A stretch of DNA of 55,810 nt from Clostridia bacterium (GTDB taxonomy: Bacteria > Bacillota > Clostridia > Lachnospirales > Anaerotignaceae): positions 1 through 55,810 of the forward strand of contig CAAEMG010000175.1 in NCBI GenBank assembly GCA_900757025.1. Direction: 5' to 3'. The notes below the pieces were generated by a model that saw nothing but the letters and a program-made list of their open reading frames with translations, was not told the DNA's origin and ran no database searches. The position numbers and the translations under genes are program-made. This document shows positions 15,626 to 23,821 of this stretch, one piece after another (the first letter of the stretch is position 1; the number at the start of each line of letters is the position of its first letter).

Positions 15626-16304
15626 CCCCAAATTCTCCTTCCTTTGGTACATACTCTTTTGTTTTGCAGCATAATACAACTCCGTCACCTATAGGTATTA
15701 TGCAGCTTTCAAGACAGTCTAAATGGGAAATATCCCATAAAAAGTTTCTCATTCTTTTGTGTATTGTTCTTTGCCTTCTGGGCACAGAAAATCTTGACCT
15801 TGCTATATCTCCGCCCTGAAGGCAGTCATCGGCTATAAGTATTCCGCCAACAGGCAAAAGTCTTAATATATGCGGAAGAAACTGTATATACTGTCCCTTT
15901 GCCGCATCAAGAAACACAACATCATACGGCCCTGTAAGGTTAGGCAGAACATTTGCCGCATCATCTTCTATAAGGTTTATTGTGTTTTCAAGACCCATTC
16001 TTTTTATGTTTTTTCTTGCATCTTTAAGCATAACTTCATAACGGTCTATTGTGGTAACGTGTCCGCCGTCTTTAAGGTATCTGCTCATAAGTCCTGCCGA
16101 AAAGCCCACAGCCGTTCCGATTTCCAAAATTTCTTTTGGCTGTTTTATGGAAAGCATTGTGCTTAAAAATCTTGCTACCTCGTGAGGAACAATTGGAACT
16201 TCTTTTTCCTGTGCCTCTTCCTGTATTTCGCCCAAAATTCCGTCATATTTAGGCTGAATTGTTCTAAGATAGCCGCTTAATGTATCGTCGGTTACATATC
16301 TCAT
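15618..16304 (-). CDS. trmR: TrmR-like O-methyltransferase (tRNA 5-hydroxyuridine methyltransferase)
   Basis: A 228-residue SAM-dependent O-methyltransferase of the YrrM family. The SAM-binding motif is EIGTAVGFSAGLMSRYL (motif I). An Asp-rich metal and SAM region (TTIDRYEVML; YDVVFLDAAKGQYIQFL; LIADDCLQGG) is typical of metal-dependent O-methyltransferases. B. subtilis TrmR methylates 5-hydroxyuridine-34 in tRNA to 5-methoxyuridine. The order mltG - trmR - U32 matches the B. subtilis yrrL-yrrM-yrrO region, which supports the assignment. It starts 17 bases from the mltG end (on the minus strand) and overlaps the U32 start. Confidence 0.87.
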   Translation of the reverse strand: MRYVTDDTLSGYLRTIQPKYDGILGEIQEEAQEKEVPIVPHEVARFLSTMLSIKQPKEILEIGTAVGFSAGLMSRYLKDGGHVTTIDRYEVMLKDARKNIKRMGLENTINLIEDDAANVLPNLTGPYDVVFLDAAKGQYIQFLPHILRLLPVGGILIADDCLQGGDIARSRFSVPRRQRTIHKRMRNFLWDISHLDCLESCIIPIGDGVVLCCKTKEYVPKEGEFGDD

Positions 16305-16320
16305 TTATATTCTCTCCAAT

Positions 16321-17403
16321 TTAGTTAAAACTGTTTTTATACTCTTCTTTAGCCTTCAAAAAGTCGTCATAGTTTTCCGTAAAAACGTGTTCTCCGCTGC
16401 CACGCTGTTTCAGCACATAATAAATATAGTTGTTGCTTTCGGGGTTCACGGCAGCCTCAAGGCTCGGTTCACCCGGGCAGCATATGGGCCCTAAAGGAAG
16501 ACCCTTATATTTATATGTATTATAAGGTGAGTCAACTTCCGTATCCGTATAAGTAACTACCTCGTTTCTTGTTGAAAGAGCATACTGAACGGTTGAGTCT
16601 ATCTGCAAAGGCATATTTTTTGCAATACGGTTATAAATAACCCCTGCCGCAGTTTTTCTTTCGCTGTCAAGCTGAATTTCAGACTGCACAAGAGAAGCTA
16701 TCGTAACAAGCTGGTCTGTTGTATATTCTCCGCTGTATGCCGAAAATATATTATCGTATGCAATTTCAAATCTGTCAAGCATCATAACTATAATATCGTG
16801 GGAAGTTGTGCCTTCTTTTATGTCATACGTTGCGGGAAAAAGATAGCCCTCAAGTCGGTATGGTCTGTCACCTTTTTCCGGAATAAAGGAATAATTAAAT
16901 TCTCCTGTGTTTACTTCGTTTATAAAGCCATCTGCCGTATCAATGCCTGTTTTTTCCACAAGGTCTGCTATCTGCTTAACTGTATAGCCTTCGGGGACGG
17001 TAAGTTTGTCGGCATTTGAAAACACAACTCCGCTTTGAAGCTGTTTCATAATGCTTTCAATGTCAGTGCCTACTTCTATTTCGTATGTTCCCTGCATATA
17101 AGAGCCGTCATAACCTTCCGACTTACTTTCAAGCCTAAAGGCAAAAGTATTGTGTATAAGTCCGTTTTCCTTTAAAATTTCAGCTATTTTCTTTGTTGAC
17201 GCACCTTCGGGAATTGTTATTTCAACGGTTTCCCCCGTAAGAGCCGCATCAGACGGTTTTGAAAAATAGTCCCTTGCAAAGCCATAGCCGAAAACAGCAG
17301 CTTTAAATATCAAAAAGCACACAATAACCGCTATAACAGCCTCTATAACAAGAGGAAGTATATTTCTGCGTTTTTTACGTCTTCTTTTCCTTTCGCTACC
17401 CAA
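16321..17403 (-). CDS. mltG: endolytic transglycosylase MltG (YceG-like)
   Basis: A single-pass membrane protein. I favour the TTG at 17403 (AAAGGGTGA just upstream), which gives 360 residues beginning with the basic tail SERKRRRKKRRN. The upstream ATG at 17475 would add 24 odd hydrophobic residues and lacks a ribosome site. One membrane segment (about residues 15-37) precedes the LysM-like region (VEITIPEGASTKKIAEILKE; LTVPEGYTVKQIADLVEK). The YceG catalytic core contains LVTIASLVQSEIQLDSERKT with the catalytic Glu, then VIYNRI and YNTYKYKGLPLGPICCPGEP. MltG cuts nascent glycan strands to set their length, on the outer face of the membrane. Confidence 0.9.
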   Translation of the reverse strand: MGSERKRRRKKRRNILPLVIEAVIAVIVCFLIFKAAVFGYGFARDYFSKPSDAALTGETVEITIPEGASTKKIAEILKENGLIHNTFAFRLESKSEGYDGSYMQGTYEIEVGTDIESIMKQLQSGVVFSNADKLTVPEGYTVKQIADLVEKTGIDTADGFINEVNTGEFNYSFIPEKGDRPYRLEGYLFPATYDIKEGTTSHDIIVMMLDRFEIAYDNIFSAYSGEYTTDQLVTIASLVQSEIQLDSERKTAAGVIYNRIAKNMPLQIDSTVQYALSTRNEVVTYTDTEVDSPYNTYKYKGLPLGPICCPGEPSLEAAVNPESNNYIYYVLKQRGSGEHVFTENYDDFLKAKEEYKNSFN

Positions 17404-17532
17404 AAAAATCACCCTTTTTATATAAATAAAATTATTCAGCTTTTTAATTATACCGATAAAAAGCCTTTTTAACAACCTTCTTTGCTCCTTTGTAACCGAT
17501 TATTAAGAAAGACTTTATTTTTTCTCTTTAAA

Positions 17533-17552
17533 AGGCAGGGTTTCCCCTGCCT
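17533..17552 (-). terminator. intrinsic terminator of the RNHCP gene
   Basis: AGGCAGGG and CCCTGCCT pair perfectly around a TTTC loop; on the minus strand they are followed by TTTTA. It separates the RNHCP gene from mltG. Confidence 0.75.
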
Positions 17553-17569
17553 AAAACAGTATATCCTAA

Positions 17570-17995
17570 TTATTTTATGCTTCCTTCTCCGCCCATAAGA
17601 GCTGTAAGTTCTTCTATTTTTTCCAAAGGAAAAGGCGGAAATGCCAAAGGCTTTAAAGCCAGCGACATAAGCTTCATAGGGTTATCGTCTGCGGCTGTTC
17701 TGTTTGAAGAAATTTTTCCGCATCTTTTACAGCGGTGTATAATTGCCCATTCGCCGTTTTTTCTTACCCAAACGCCTATAGGCTCCATAATTCCACCACA
17801 GTCGGATTCTCTGTCCCCAACTTCATTATCCACATGAAGGCTGCTAAGGCAGTTTGGACAATGGTTTCTGTGTTCGCTGCCTGCGTTTTCGGGAAAAACT
17901 TCTCTTCCACATACCTTGCATTTAAAAGTTTCGCTGCATTTATGATTTTTATAGTAACCCTTTTCAAACTGTTTTCTTTTATTTTCTCTGTTCAT
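17570..17995 (-). CDS. RNHCP-domain zinc-ribbon protein
   Basis: A 141-residue protein with the RNHCP signature: FKCKVCGREVFPENAG, EHRNHCPNCLSSLHVDNEVG, DRESDCGGIMEP and a final HRCKRCGKISSNR. At least eight cysteines sit in CxxC-type pairs, so one or two zinc ribbons are likely. The family is conserved but has no known function; the basic N-terminus and the ribbons could fit nucleic-acid binding (inference). It has its own ribosome site (GGAGG) and a downstream terminator, so it is probably monocistronic. Confidence 0.85.
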   Translation of the reverse strand: MNRENKRKQFEKGYYKNHKCSETFKCKVCGREVFPENAGSEHRNHCPNCLSSLHVDNEVGDRESDCGGIMEPIGVWVRKNGEWAIIHRCKRCGKISSNRTAADDNPMKLMSLALKPLAFPPFPLEKIEELTALMGGEGSIK

Positions 17996-18035
17996 TTTTC
18001 TGCCTCCAAAAAAAGAATATTATTATATATCCTTT

Positions 18036-18069
18036 GGGAGGTAGGTAGGTTATGCCCTGCAAACCTCCC
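18036..18069. other. hairpin upstream of the RNHCP gene
   Basis: GGGAGGT (18036-18042) and ACCTCCC (18063-18069) form a 7-bp inverted repeat with a 20-base loop. It lies between the helicase-loader gene and the RNHCP gene. A TATAAT-like -10 (complement of 18022-18027) lies just downstream on the minus strand. It may be a weak terminator without a T-run or a leader element. Confidence 0.3.
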
Positions 18070-18133
18070 GATTTGGGGCAATATCCGTTAATAAACTGTT
18101 TTTCAAAAAGCATATCTCCTTAAAAATTTTTAA

Positions 18134-19111
18134 TTAATATCTTCCGTAAACTTTTTTAAATCTTATATCTTCGCCTTCAAATTTGTATATTCCGTATCCA
18201 CCTATTATTCGGCTGCTTATTCTTTCGCCGTATTTTTCCTTAATGTCGTTAAGGCTTAAATTAGTGGAAATAATAACAGGCTTTTTCTCCAAAATTCTGC
18301 TGTTAATTATATTAAAAAGCTCAGATGATGTAAAAGATGTTGCAAACTCCGTTCCCAAATCGTCAATAATCATAAGGTCGGCTTCCATAATATCCCTCAT
18401 ATATCCGCCTTCCTCTTCATATTCCTCCCTTCCGAAGCGTTCATCTTCAATAGTCTTAAAAAGCTGAGGAGAGGTAACATACATAACCGTAAAGCCTTTT
18501 TTTACGGCTTCCTTTGCTATGGCAGTGCATAAAAATGTTTTTCCCAAGCCCGTGTTGCCGTAAAAAATCATATTCTGGCTTTCTTTGCCCATATTCTCGG
18601 CAAATTTCAATGCAGCATTATATACCGCCTGCATCTGCTCCATATACTGCGGAGGATAATACTCAATTCTGAAATCCTCAAAGCTGCCCCCTTCGGAACC
18701 CATTTGAGCTATTCCCGAAGAATTATAAGCCAAGTCCATAAGTCTTTGTGAAAAACATATGCACATTTTTCCGTCAACAAAGCCTGTATCTTTGCATTTT
18801 TCACAGCTATAATGTATTTTAAGCATATCTGCCGAGAAACCGTTTTCTTCTAACATCTGTTCCTTTTGGGCAGTAAGCACAGCCGTTTTGCTTTTTAAAT
18901 TCATATAAATATCAAATTCTTTGTCTGGGTTTAAAGCCGCATTTTTAGCTGCCTCTGCCCCAAATATATTTATCTGCCTGTCTATTTCTTCTATTTTGGG
19001 AACTGCCTTGTAAATTTTCTCACGGCGTTCATTTCTTTCTCTTTGTGCGGCAGTTCTTTTTAAATCAAGCTCTGTAAGTATTTTTTTATATAAACTGCTT
19101 CTGCTTTGCAT
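18134..19111 (-). CDS. DnaI/DnaC-like helicase loader (AAA+ ATPase)
   Basis: A 325-residue ATPase. An N-terminal helical region is followed by a zinc site CEKCKDTGFVDGKMCICF, as in B. subtilis DnaI. The AAA+ core has Walker A YGNTGLGKTFLCTAIA, Walker B DLMIIDDLGTEF and an arginine-finger region ISSRIIGGYGIYKFEGEDIR. DnaI-type proteins load the replicative helicase DnaB/DnaC onto DNA at the origin and at stalled forks. The gene starts at the base after the dnaD stop, indicating tight coupling; DnaD-type proteins recruit this loader, so the pair is functionally coherent. Confidence 0.9.
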   Translation of the reverse strand: MQSRSSLYKKILTELDLKRTAAQRERNERREKIYKAVPKIEEIDRQINIFGAEAAKNAALNPDKEFDIYMNLKSKTAVLTAQKEQMLEENGFSADMLKIHYSCEKCKDTGFVDGKMCICFSQRLMDLAYNSSGIAQMGSEGGSFEDFRIEYYPPQYMEQMQAVYNAALKFAENMGKESQNMIFYGNTGLGKTFLCTAIAKEAVKKGFTVMYVTSPQLFKTIEDERFGREEYEEEGGYMRDIMEADLMIIDDLGTEFATSFTSSELFNIINSRILEKKPVIISTNLSLNDIKEKYGERISSRIIGGYGIYKFEGEDIRFKKVYGRY

Positions 19112-20053
19112 TTAAAGATTTTCCCTTCTGTTTTTTTCCGCTGCCAAACGCTCAATTTCATCAAGATTATAGCTTCTTTGTTCATAATTAAGAAATGCGT
19201 TTTTCTTAGGCTGTGCATTCGGCTTTTTCTGCTGTTCCTTCTCTTTTGCCTTTTGAAGGGCAAAATCCGCCTCGGCTTTCTTTACATCTTCAACGGTTTT
19301 AAAGCCTTTGCTGTGCCAAGAAGAAATAATTCTGTTGGCATAGCCGAAAGATGCCTTTCCCGTATTCATAACGGTTCTTTCGCAGGCAAGCTCTATAAGC
19401 TCCGTTGGCATTTTAAGTTCTTCAATCCAGTTTTTCATAAATTTTTCTTCTGCCGCAACAGGGTTTCTTCCGCTTTGACCCATAGCACGCATAATAACCC
19501 TGAAATCGTTATTGTAGAGCTTAATTCTTTCCTCAGCCTGCTCTCTTGTAATTATTCCGTTTTCCGACCAGTCTATGGCAACTCTTTCCATATAGCGTGT
19601 GTTTCTGTGTCCGTTTTCCGTACAATAGCGTATAAGCACATCTATTGCCTCCGGCTCCAAACCAAGCCACTGATGAAAGCTGAGTATTGCCGCCAAATCG
19701 CTGTGGGTAAGGAGCCTTCCCATATATTTTTGTGCCGAATCAAAAAGTTTTCTTATATAGTCGTTTTTTTCGGCATATATTGAAATTTCCTCGGCTCTGT
19801 ATGTTGGTCTTTCATCATATATAAATTTTCCTTTTTTCTTTACTTCTTCAATTTCGCCTTTTTCAAGCCAGTAATTTACGGCGTCCTCTGTCTGTTTTTC
19901 ATCTGCGGAAAGTATTTTTGATATTTCGCTTATATTTATGCCTGCTGATTTTGCACAAATATATACCGAAATATAAAAATTAGGAACTTTTCCCATATAT
20001 TTATTTAAAAAAACACTGTCCACACGAACAGAAGAAAATTTATATTCGCCCAT
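19112..20053 (-). CDS. DnaD-domain replication initiation protein
   Basis: A 313-residue protein with an N-terminal winged-helix region (residues about 1-90, GINISEISKILSADEKQTED) and two DnaD-type helical domains. The second carries the family signature FGYANRIISSWHSKGFKTVE (about 230-255). A lysine/glutamine-rich linker and a C-terminal peptide follow. DnaD/DnaB proteins remodel DNA and bring in the helicase loader encoded directly downstream. A TGCTACAAT extended -10 lies upstream. It may be the only primosome adaptor at this locus; no dnaB-like gene is in the window. Confidence 0.88.
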   Translation of the reverse strand: MGEYKFSSVRVDSVFLNKYMGKVPNFYISVYICAKSAGINISEISKILSADEKQTEDAVNYWLEKGEIEEVKKKGKFIYDERPTYRAEEISIYAEKNDYIRKLFDSAQKYMGRLLTHSDLAAILSFHQWLGLEPEAIDVLIRYCTENGHRNTRYMERVAIDWSENGIITREQAEERIKLYNNDFRVIMRAMGQSGRNPVAAEEKFMKNWIEELKMPTELIELACERTVMNTGKASFGYANRIISSWHSKGFKTVEDVKKAEADFALQKAKEKEQQKKPNAQPKKNAFLNYEQRSYNLDEIERLAAEKNRRENL

Positions 20054-20087
20054 TTATTTTTTCTCCGTTTAATTTTTGTATAGCTAT

Positions 20088-20096
20088 ATTGTAGCA
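20088..20096 (-). promoter_or_regulatory. extended -10 promoter of the dnaD/helicase-loader operon
   Basis: The minus strand reads TGCTACAAT, matching TGnTAnAAT, about 35 bases upstream of the dnaD-like start and directly after the wecA terminator. No clear -35 is present. Confidence 0.45.
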
Positions 20097-20109
20097 TATT
20101 ACCCAAAAT

Positions 20110-20142
20110 AAAAAAAGACGCATCGAAAAAGTCGATACGTCT
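20110..20142 (-). terminator. intrinsic terminator of the SEC-C-to-wecA operon
   Basis: AGACGCATCGA and TCGATACGTCT pair with one mismatch around AAAAG. On the minus strand a TTTTTTT run follows. Confidence 0.88.
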
Positions 20143-20149
20143 AAATTTT

Positions 20150-21187
20150 TTATTCGTCTTTATTCTTTTTTCTGTGGTTAAAGAAATATATTACAAGGCT
20201 CATTACAAATACCATGAATACAATCACAACCACAACTTTTGCGTCTTTAACAGCTATAAGTATGGCAAATACGCCGCACAGGGCACTTATAATATAAAGT
20301 ATCATAACTGCCTGCTTCTGTGTAAATCCTCTATCTATAAGGCGATGATGAAGATGTCCTCTGTCTGCCTGCATAATAGGCTGATGCTTTGCAAAACGTC
20401 TTACCATGGCAAATATTGTGTCGAATATAGGAAGACCAAGACAAAGCATGGATACCACAAGGGCAAGTATGGCATAGCCTTTGAAAACGCCAAGTATACT
20501 TGTTACCGCAAGGGTATAGCCCAAAAATGTTGCGCCTGTATCCCCCATGAATATCTGCGCCGGATTAAAGTTTCTGGGAAGAAAGCCAAGGCATGAACCG
20601 GCAAGAGCCGCCGTAAGCAAAATAGCCATTTCTTCTCCCGTAAGTATGCACAAAACCATAACGCATAAAGCCGCTATGGAAGATACGCCTGCCGCAAGAC
20701 CGTCAAGACCGTCTATAAGGTTTACTGCGTTTGTAACGCCAACTATCCATAAAAGCGTTATAGGCACGCTGAGATATGTAAGAGCCTTTGTAACAGGCCA
20801 CATAACAACGTGTATCTGTATTCCGCTCATTATGGCTACCAGAGCCGCAAGTATCTGCACAAAAAACTTAAATCTTGCCCTAAGGTCATATATGTCATCA
20901 AACATACCCAAAACAACTATCATTGTTGCACCAATCATAAAGCCTATAAGCTTTCTTGTTTCGCCAAACTCCACAAAACGGTAGAGCAAAAGCACAGTAA
21001 ACATAAAGCCTATAACTATGGCAAGGCCGCCCATTCGTGGCATTGGCTTTTGGTGCATACCTCTTGCCTTTGGATAGTCTATGGCGCCAACCTTCATGGA
21101 AATTGTTTTTGCTATTGGCGTAAAAACATTAGACACAGCAAAAGCAGTTGAAAAAGCCGCAATGTATAAAACCCAGTTGTGTTCCAC
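20150..21187 (-). CDS. MraY-family undecaprenyl-phosphate GlcNAc-1-phosphate transferase (WecA/TagO-like)
   Basis: A 345-residue polytopic membrane enzyme with about ten membrane segments. The diagnostic motifs are present: KARGMHQKPMPRMGGLAI, VLGMFDDIYDLRARFK (metal/catalytic Asp pair), NLIDGLDGLAAG, QIFMGDTGATFLGY and DRGHLHHRLIDRGFTQKQ. The His-rich loop marks the WecA/TagO branch over true MraY. It links GlcNAc-1-phosphate to undecaprenyl phosphate and starts teichoic acid or other secondary wall-polymer synthesis. That could provide the polymer to which the SLH protein binds (inference). It is the last gene of the operon, 20 bases after upp. Confidence 0.9.
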   Translation of the reverse strand: MEHNWVLYIAAFSTAFAVSNVFTPIAKTISMKVGAIDYPKARGMHQKPMPRMGGLAIVIGFMFTVLLLYRFVEFGETRKLIGFMIGATMIVVLGMFDDIYDLRARFKFFVQILAALVAIMSGIQIHVVMWPVTKALTYLSVPITLLWIVGVTNAVNLIDGLDGLAAGVSSIAALCVMVLCILTGEEMAILLTAALAGSCLGFLPRNFNPAQIFMGDTGATFLGYTLAVTSILGVFKGYAILALVVSMLCLGLPIFDTIFAMVRRFAKHQPIMQADRGHLHHRLIDRGFTQKQAVMILYIISALCGVFAILIAVKDAKVVVVIVFMVFVMSLVIYFFNHRKKNKDE

Positions 21188-21207
21188 TTACTATAACCTC
21201 TCAAACT

Positions 21208-21834
21208 TTATTTAGTGCCGAAAATTCTGTCGCCTGCGTCGCCGAGACCCGGAACAATATATCCGTGGTCATTAAGACGTGAGTCAAACACTGCTGTATA
21301 AATATCAACGTCTTCATGGTTTTTCTGAAGAGACTGTACGCCTTCGGGAGCCGCAACAATACAAATCATAGTTATTTTCTTTGCTCCTTTTTCTTTAAGG
21401 AACTGTAAAGCCGCCTCGGCGCTTCCGCCTGTAGCAAGCATAGGGTCTACAAGAAATACTTCACTTTCGGCAATATTTGAAGGAACTTTGCTATAATATT
21501 CAACAGGCTTAAGTGTTTCAGGGTCTCTGTAAAGCCCTATGTGGCCAACTTTAGCTGTTGGAATAAGGCTTGTCATGCCGTCTACCATGCCGATTCCCGC
21601 ACGAAGAATAGGAACTATAACAACATCTTTTGCAAGTTTTTCACAGTGTGCTGTTGCAACAGGTGTTTCAACGTCAATTTCTTCAAGAGGAAGATCTCTT
21701 GTTGCTTCATAAGTAAGGAGCATTGTAATTTCGCCTATAAGTTCTTTAAACTCTTTTGTTCCTGTTTCCTTGTTTCTTAAAATAGACATTTTGTTCTTAA
21801 TAAGCGGATGTTCAGAAATAAAAAGCTTTCCCAT
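21208..21834 (-). CDS. upp: uracil phosphoribosyltransferase
   Basis: A 208-residue enzyme that makes UMP from uracil and PRPP. Family motifs are complete: ISEHPLIKNKMSILRNKETG at the N-terminus, VPILRAGIGMVDGM, the PRPP loop VFLVDPMLATGGSAEAAL and the C-terminal uracil site GYIVPGLGDAGDRIFGTK. Length is exactly typical. It lies 17 bases after rpiB in the pentose/pyrimidine part of the operon. No PyrR-binding leader is visible. Confidence 0.97.
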   Translation of the reverse strand: MGKLFISEHPLIKNKMSILRNKETGTKEFKELIGEITMLLTYEATRDLPLEEIDVETPVATAHCEKLAKDVVIVPILRAGIGMVDGMTSLIPTAKVGHIGLYRDPETLKPVEYYSKVPSNIAESEVFLVDPMLATGGSAEAALQFLKEKGAKKITMICIVAAPEGVQSLQKNHEDVDIYTAVFDSRLNDHGYIVPGLGDAGDRIFGTK

Positions 21835-21851
21835 AAGCTTACCTCCTCTAA

Positions 21852-22280
21852 TTAACCCTCTATGTGTTTAATTCTTCTTATATGTCTTTCCTCGTTTGAA
21901 AACTCTGTGTTGAGGAAACACTTTACTATTTCAATAGCAAGTCCGGGGCCTGTTACTCTTGCACCCATGGCAAGCATATTGGCGTCGTTATGCTGTCTTG
22001 TTGCCATTGCCGAAAAACAATCGCCGCAAAGTGCACATCTGATACCTTTAATCTTGTTTGCGGTAATGGAAATACCGATTCCTGTTCCGCATATTACAAT
22101 TCCTTTTTCACATTCTCCGTTTGCAACGGCAAGAGCTGCTTTTTTGCCAAATTCAGGATAATCACAGCTTTCTTCTGAAAATGTTCCGAAATTTTTGTAT
22201 TCAATACCTTCTTTTTCAAGATACGCTATAACCTCTTTCATAAGAGGATATCCGCCGTGGTCACAGCCTAAAGCTATCAT
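21852..22280 (-). CDS. rpiB: ribose-5-phosphate isomerase B
   Basis: A 142-residue sugar-phosphate isomerase of the RpiB/LacAB family. It opens MIALGCDHGGYPLMKEV with the substrate-binding CDHGG. The catalytic Cys lies in KGIVICGTGIGISITANKIK, and the His/Arg region is ATRQHNDANMLAMGARVTGP. It interconverts ribose 5-phosphate and ribulose 5-phosphate, feeding PRPP supply for the adjacent upp product. The typical length and the upp neighbourhood support RpiB rather than galactose-6-phosphate isomerase. Confidence 0.95.
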   Translation of the reverse strand: MIALGCDHGGYPLMKEVIAYLEKEGIEYKNFGTFSEESCDYPEFGKKAALAVANGECEKGIVICGTGIGISITANKIKGIRCALCGDCFSAMATRQHNDANMLAMGARVTGPGLAIEIVKCFLNTEFSNEERHIRRIKHIEG

Positions 22281-22324
22281 AATTTTTTCTCCCTCCGCTT
22301 ATACAAAATGTTTAAGCAAAATAT

Positions 22325-22762
22325 TTATTTTGTTATTATTTCGGCAGCTTCTTTAACATATTTTGTAATCTGACCGAAACATTTTTCATATACTTCCAAA
22401 CTTCCGCCGTAAGGGTCTGATATATCCTCGGCATTTCCCGTAAACTCAGCCAAAGTAAAAATAGGCTTATTAAAACGGTTGCATACGGCAGAAAGCATCT
22501 GTTTGTGTGGATTTGTCATTGTAAAAATAACATCGCTTGTTTTTATATCTTCTTCGCTAATCTGCTTTGACATATGCTGTGACAAATCAAGTCCGCCTTC
22601 GGCAACGGCTTTTTGAGCATTTTCGCTGGCAGGAGTGCTTTCAAAAACGCTTATGCCTCTTGAAATAATCTCATAGCCTTCTTTCGGAAAAATTGCTTTT
22701 GCCGCAGCCTCGGCCATAGGGCTTCTGCAGGTATTGCCTGTACATACAAACATTATTTTCAT
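22325..22762 (-). CDS. low-molecular-weight protein arginine phosphatase (YwlE-like)
   Basis: A 145-residue LMW phosphatase with the P-loop VCTGNTCRSPMAEA at residues 6-19 and the general-acid DP motif in ISDPYGGSLEVYEKC. The Thr in CTGNT, instead of the bulky residue found in tyrosine phosphatases, is the feature that gives B. subtilis YwlE its phosphoarginine preference (family knowledge). Its job would be to reverse McsB-type arginine phosphorylation; no mcsB gene is in the window. It sits between tsaC and rpiB, the same neighbourhood as B. subtilis ywlC-ywlE-rpiB, which supports the assignment. Confidence 0.9.
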   Translation of the reverse strand: MKIMFVCTGNTCRSPMAEAAAKAIFPKEGYEIISRGISVFESTPASENAQKAVAEGGLDLSQHMSKQISEEDIKTSDVIFTMTNPHKQMLSAVCNRFNKPIFTLAEFTGNAEDISDPYGGSLEVYEKCFGQITKYVKEAAEIITK

Positions 22763-22765
22763 AAA

Positions 22766-23821
22766 TTATTTCACCTCTATGAAAGAATTTCCCGCAGCCT
22801 TTCTCAGTCTGTTCATTATTGCGTTTCCTTCGCCGCTTTCATCAAAAACCTCGGAATACACAACATCAATACCCAAAAAATCAAATTTTCTGAGCATTTT
22901 GAAAAGATTTGCGCCTATCTGTTCATCATCGCTTCTGCTGCCTAATGAAAGAACTGCATCGGCATTATTATATTTATCCTTGTTTTCGTCTGTTGTCATA
23001 ACTCCGGCTTTAAGCCCCAAGGATTTCTGTTCTTCTACAAGGCGGTTGATTTCTTCAATTACCTTTTTATCTTCGCCTTTTACAAGTATAACTCTTGCAT
23101 TTGGCGAATAATGTGTATATTTCATTCCCGGTGCTCTCGGTGCCGTTTTAACCGCTCCGCCTCTAACGGCAGGGTCAATTTCCACATAGCCTATAACCGT
23201 TTCTATCATTTCCGAAGTTATTGCCCCCGGACGAAGTATTGTAGGCACATCTGTGCTTACATCTATAATTGTTGACTCAAGGCCGAATCTTGTAGGGCCT
23301 CCGTCAATAATCATATCTATTTTTCCGTCCATATCAAAAAGCACATGGCTTGCCCTTGTGGGGCTTGGCTTTCCCGATGTATTGGCACTTGGTGCGGCAA
23401 TGGGAACGCCTGCGGCGTTAATAAGGCTTCTTGCTATTTTGTTTGACGGAAATCTTACGGCAACTGTTCCGAAATTGCCTGTAACGGAATCGGGAACAAT
23501 GCTTTTTTTCTTAAATATAATTGTTATAGGACCCGGCCAAAAGGCATCCATAAGCTGTTCTGCGCAATCGGGAATATCATCGGCTATTTCCTCAAGCTGC
23601 TCTATTTCTCCTATATGCAGTATAAGAGGATTATCGGAAGGACGACCCTTTGCTTCATAAATTTTTCGGCAGGCGTTGCTGTCCAGTCCGTTTGCTCCAA
23701 GGCCATATACTGTTTCTGTAGGAAAAGCTACCAAACCACCCTTTTTAAGGATGGCGGCAGCCTCATCTATTACCTTTTGGTCTATATTTTCACTGTCTGT
23801 TGTTTTAACAACGGTTCTCAT
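22766..23821 (-). CDS. L-threonylcarbamoyladenylate synthase (Sua5/YwlC type)
   Basis: A 351-residue protein starting at ATG 23821, which overlaps the SEC-C stop by ATGA and has GGAG eight bases upstream; the ATG at 23839 lies inside the upstream gene. The YrdC domain fills residues 1-205 (AAAILKKGGLVAFPTETVYG; KGRPSDNPLILHI; PSANTSGKPSPTRASHV). A Sua5-specific C-terminal domain follows (about 220-351). The enzyme makes threonylcarbamoyl-AMP from Thr, bicarbonate and ATP for t6A37 in tRNA. It is the long Sua5 form rather than the short TsaC. Confidence 0.93.
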   Translation of the reverse strand: MRTVVKTTDSENIDQKVIDEAAAILKKGGLVAFPTETVYGLGANGLDSNACRKIYEAKGRPSDNPLILHIGEIEQLEEIADDIPDCAEQLMDAFWPGPITIIFKKKSIVPDSVTGNFGTVAVRFPSNKIARSLINAAGVPIAAPSANTSGKPSPTRASHVLFDMDGKIDMIIDGGPTRFGLESTIIDVSTDVPTILRPGAITSEMIETVIGYVEIDPAVRGGAVKTAPRAPGMKYTHYSPNARVILVKGEDKKVIEEINRLVEEQKSLGLKAGVMTTDENKDKYNNADAVLSLGSRSDDEQIGANLFKMLRKFDFLGIDVVYSEVFDESGEGNAIMNRLRKAAGNSFIEVK

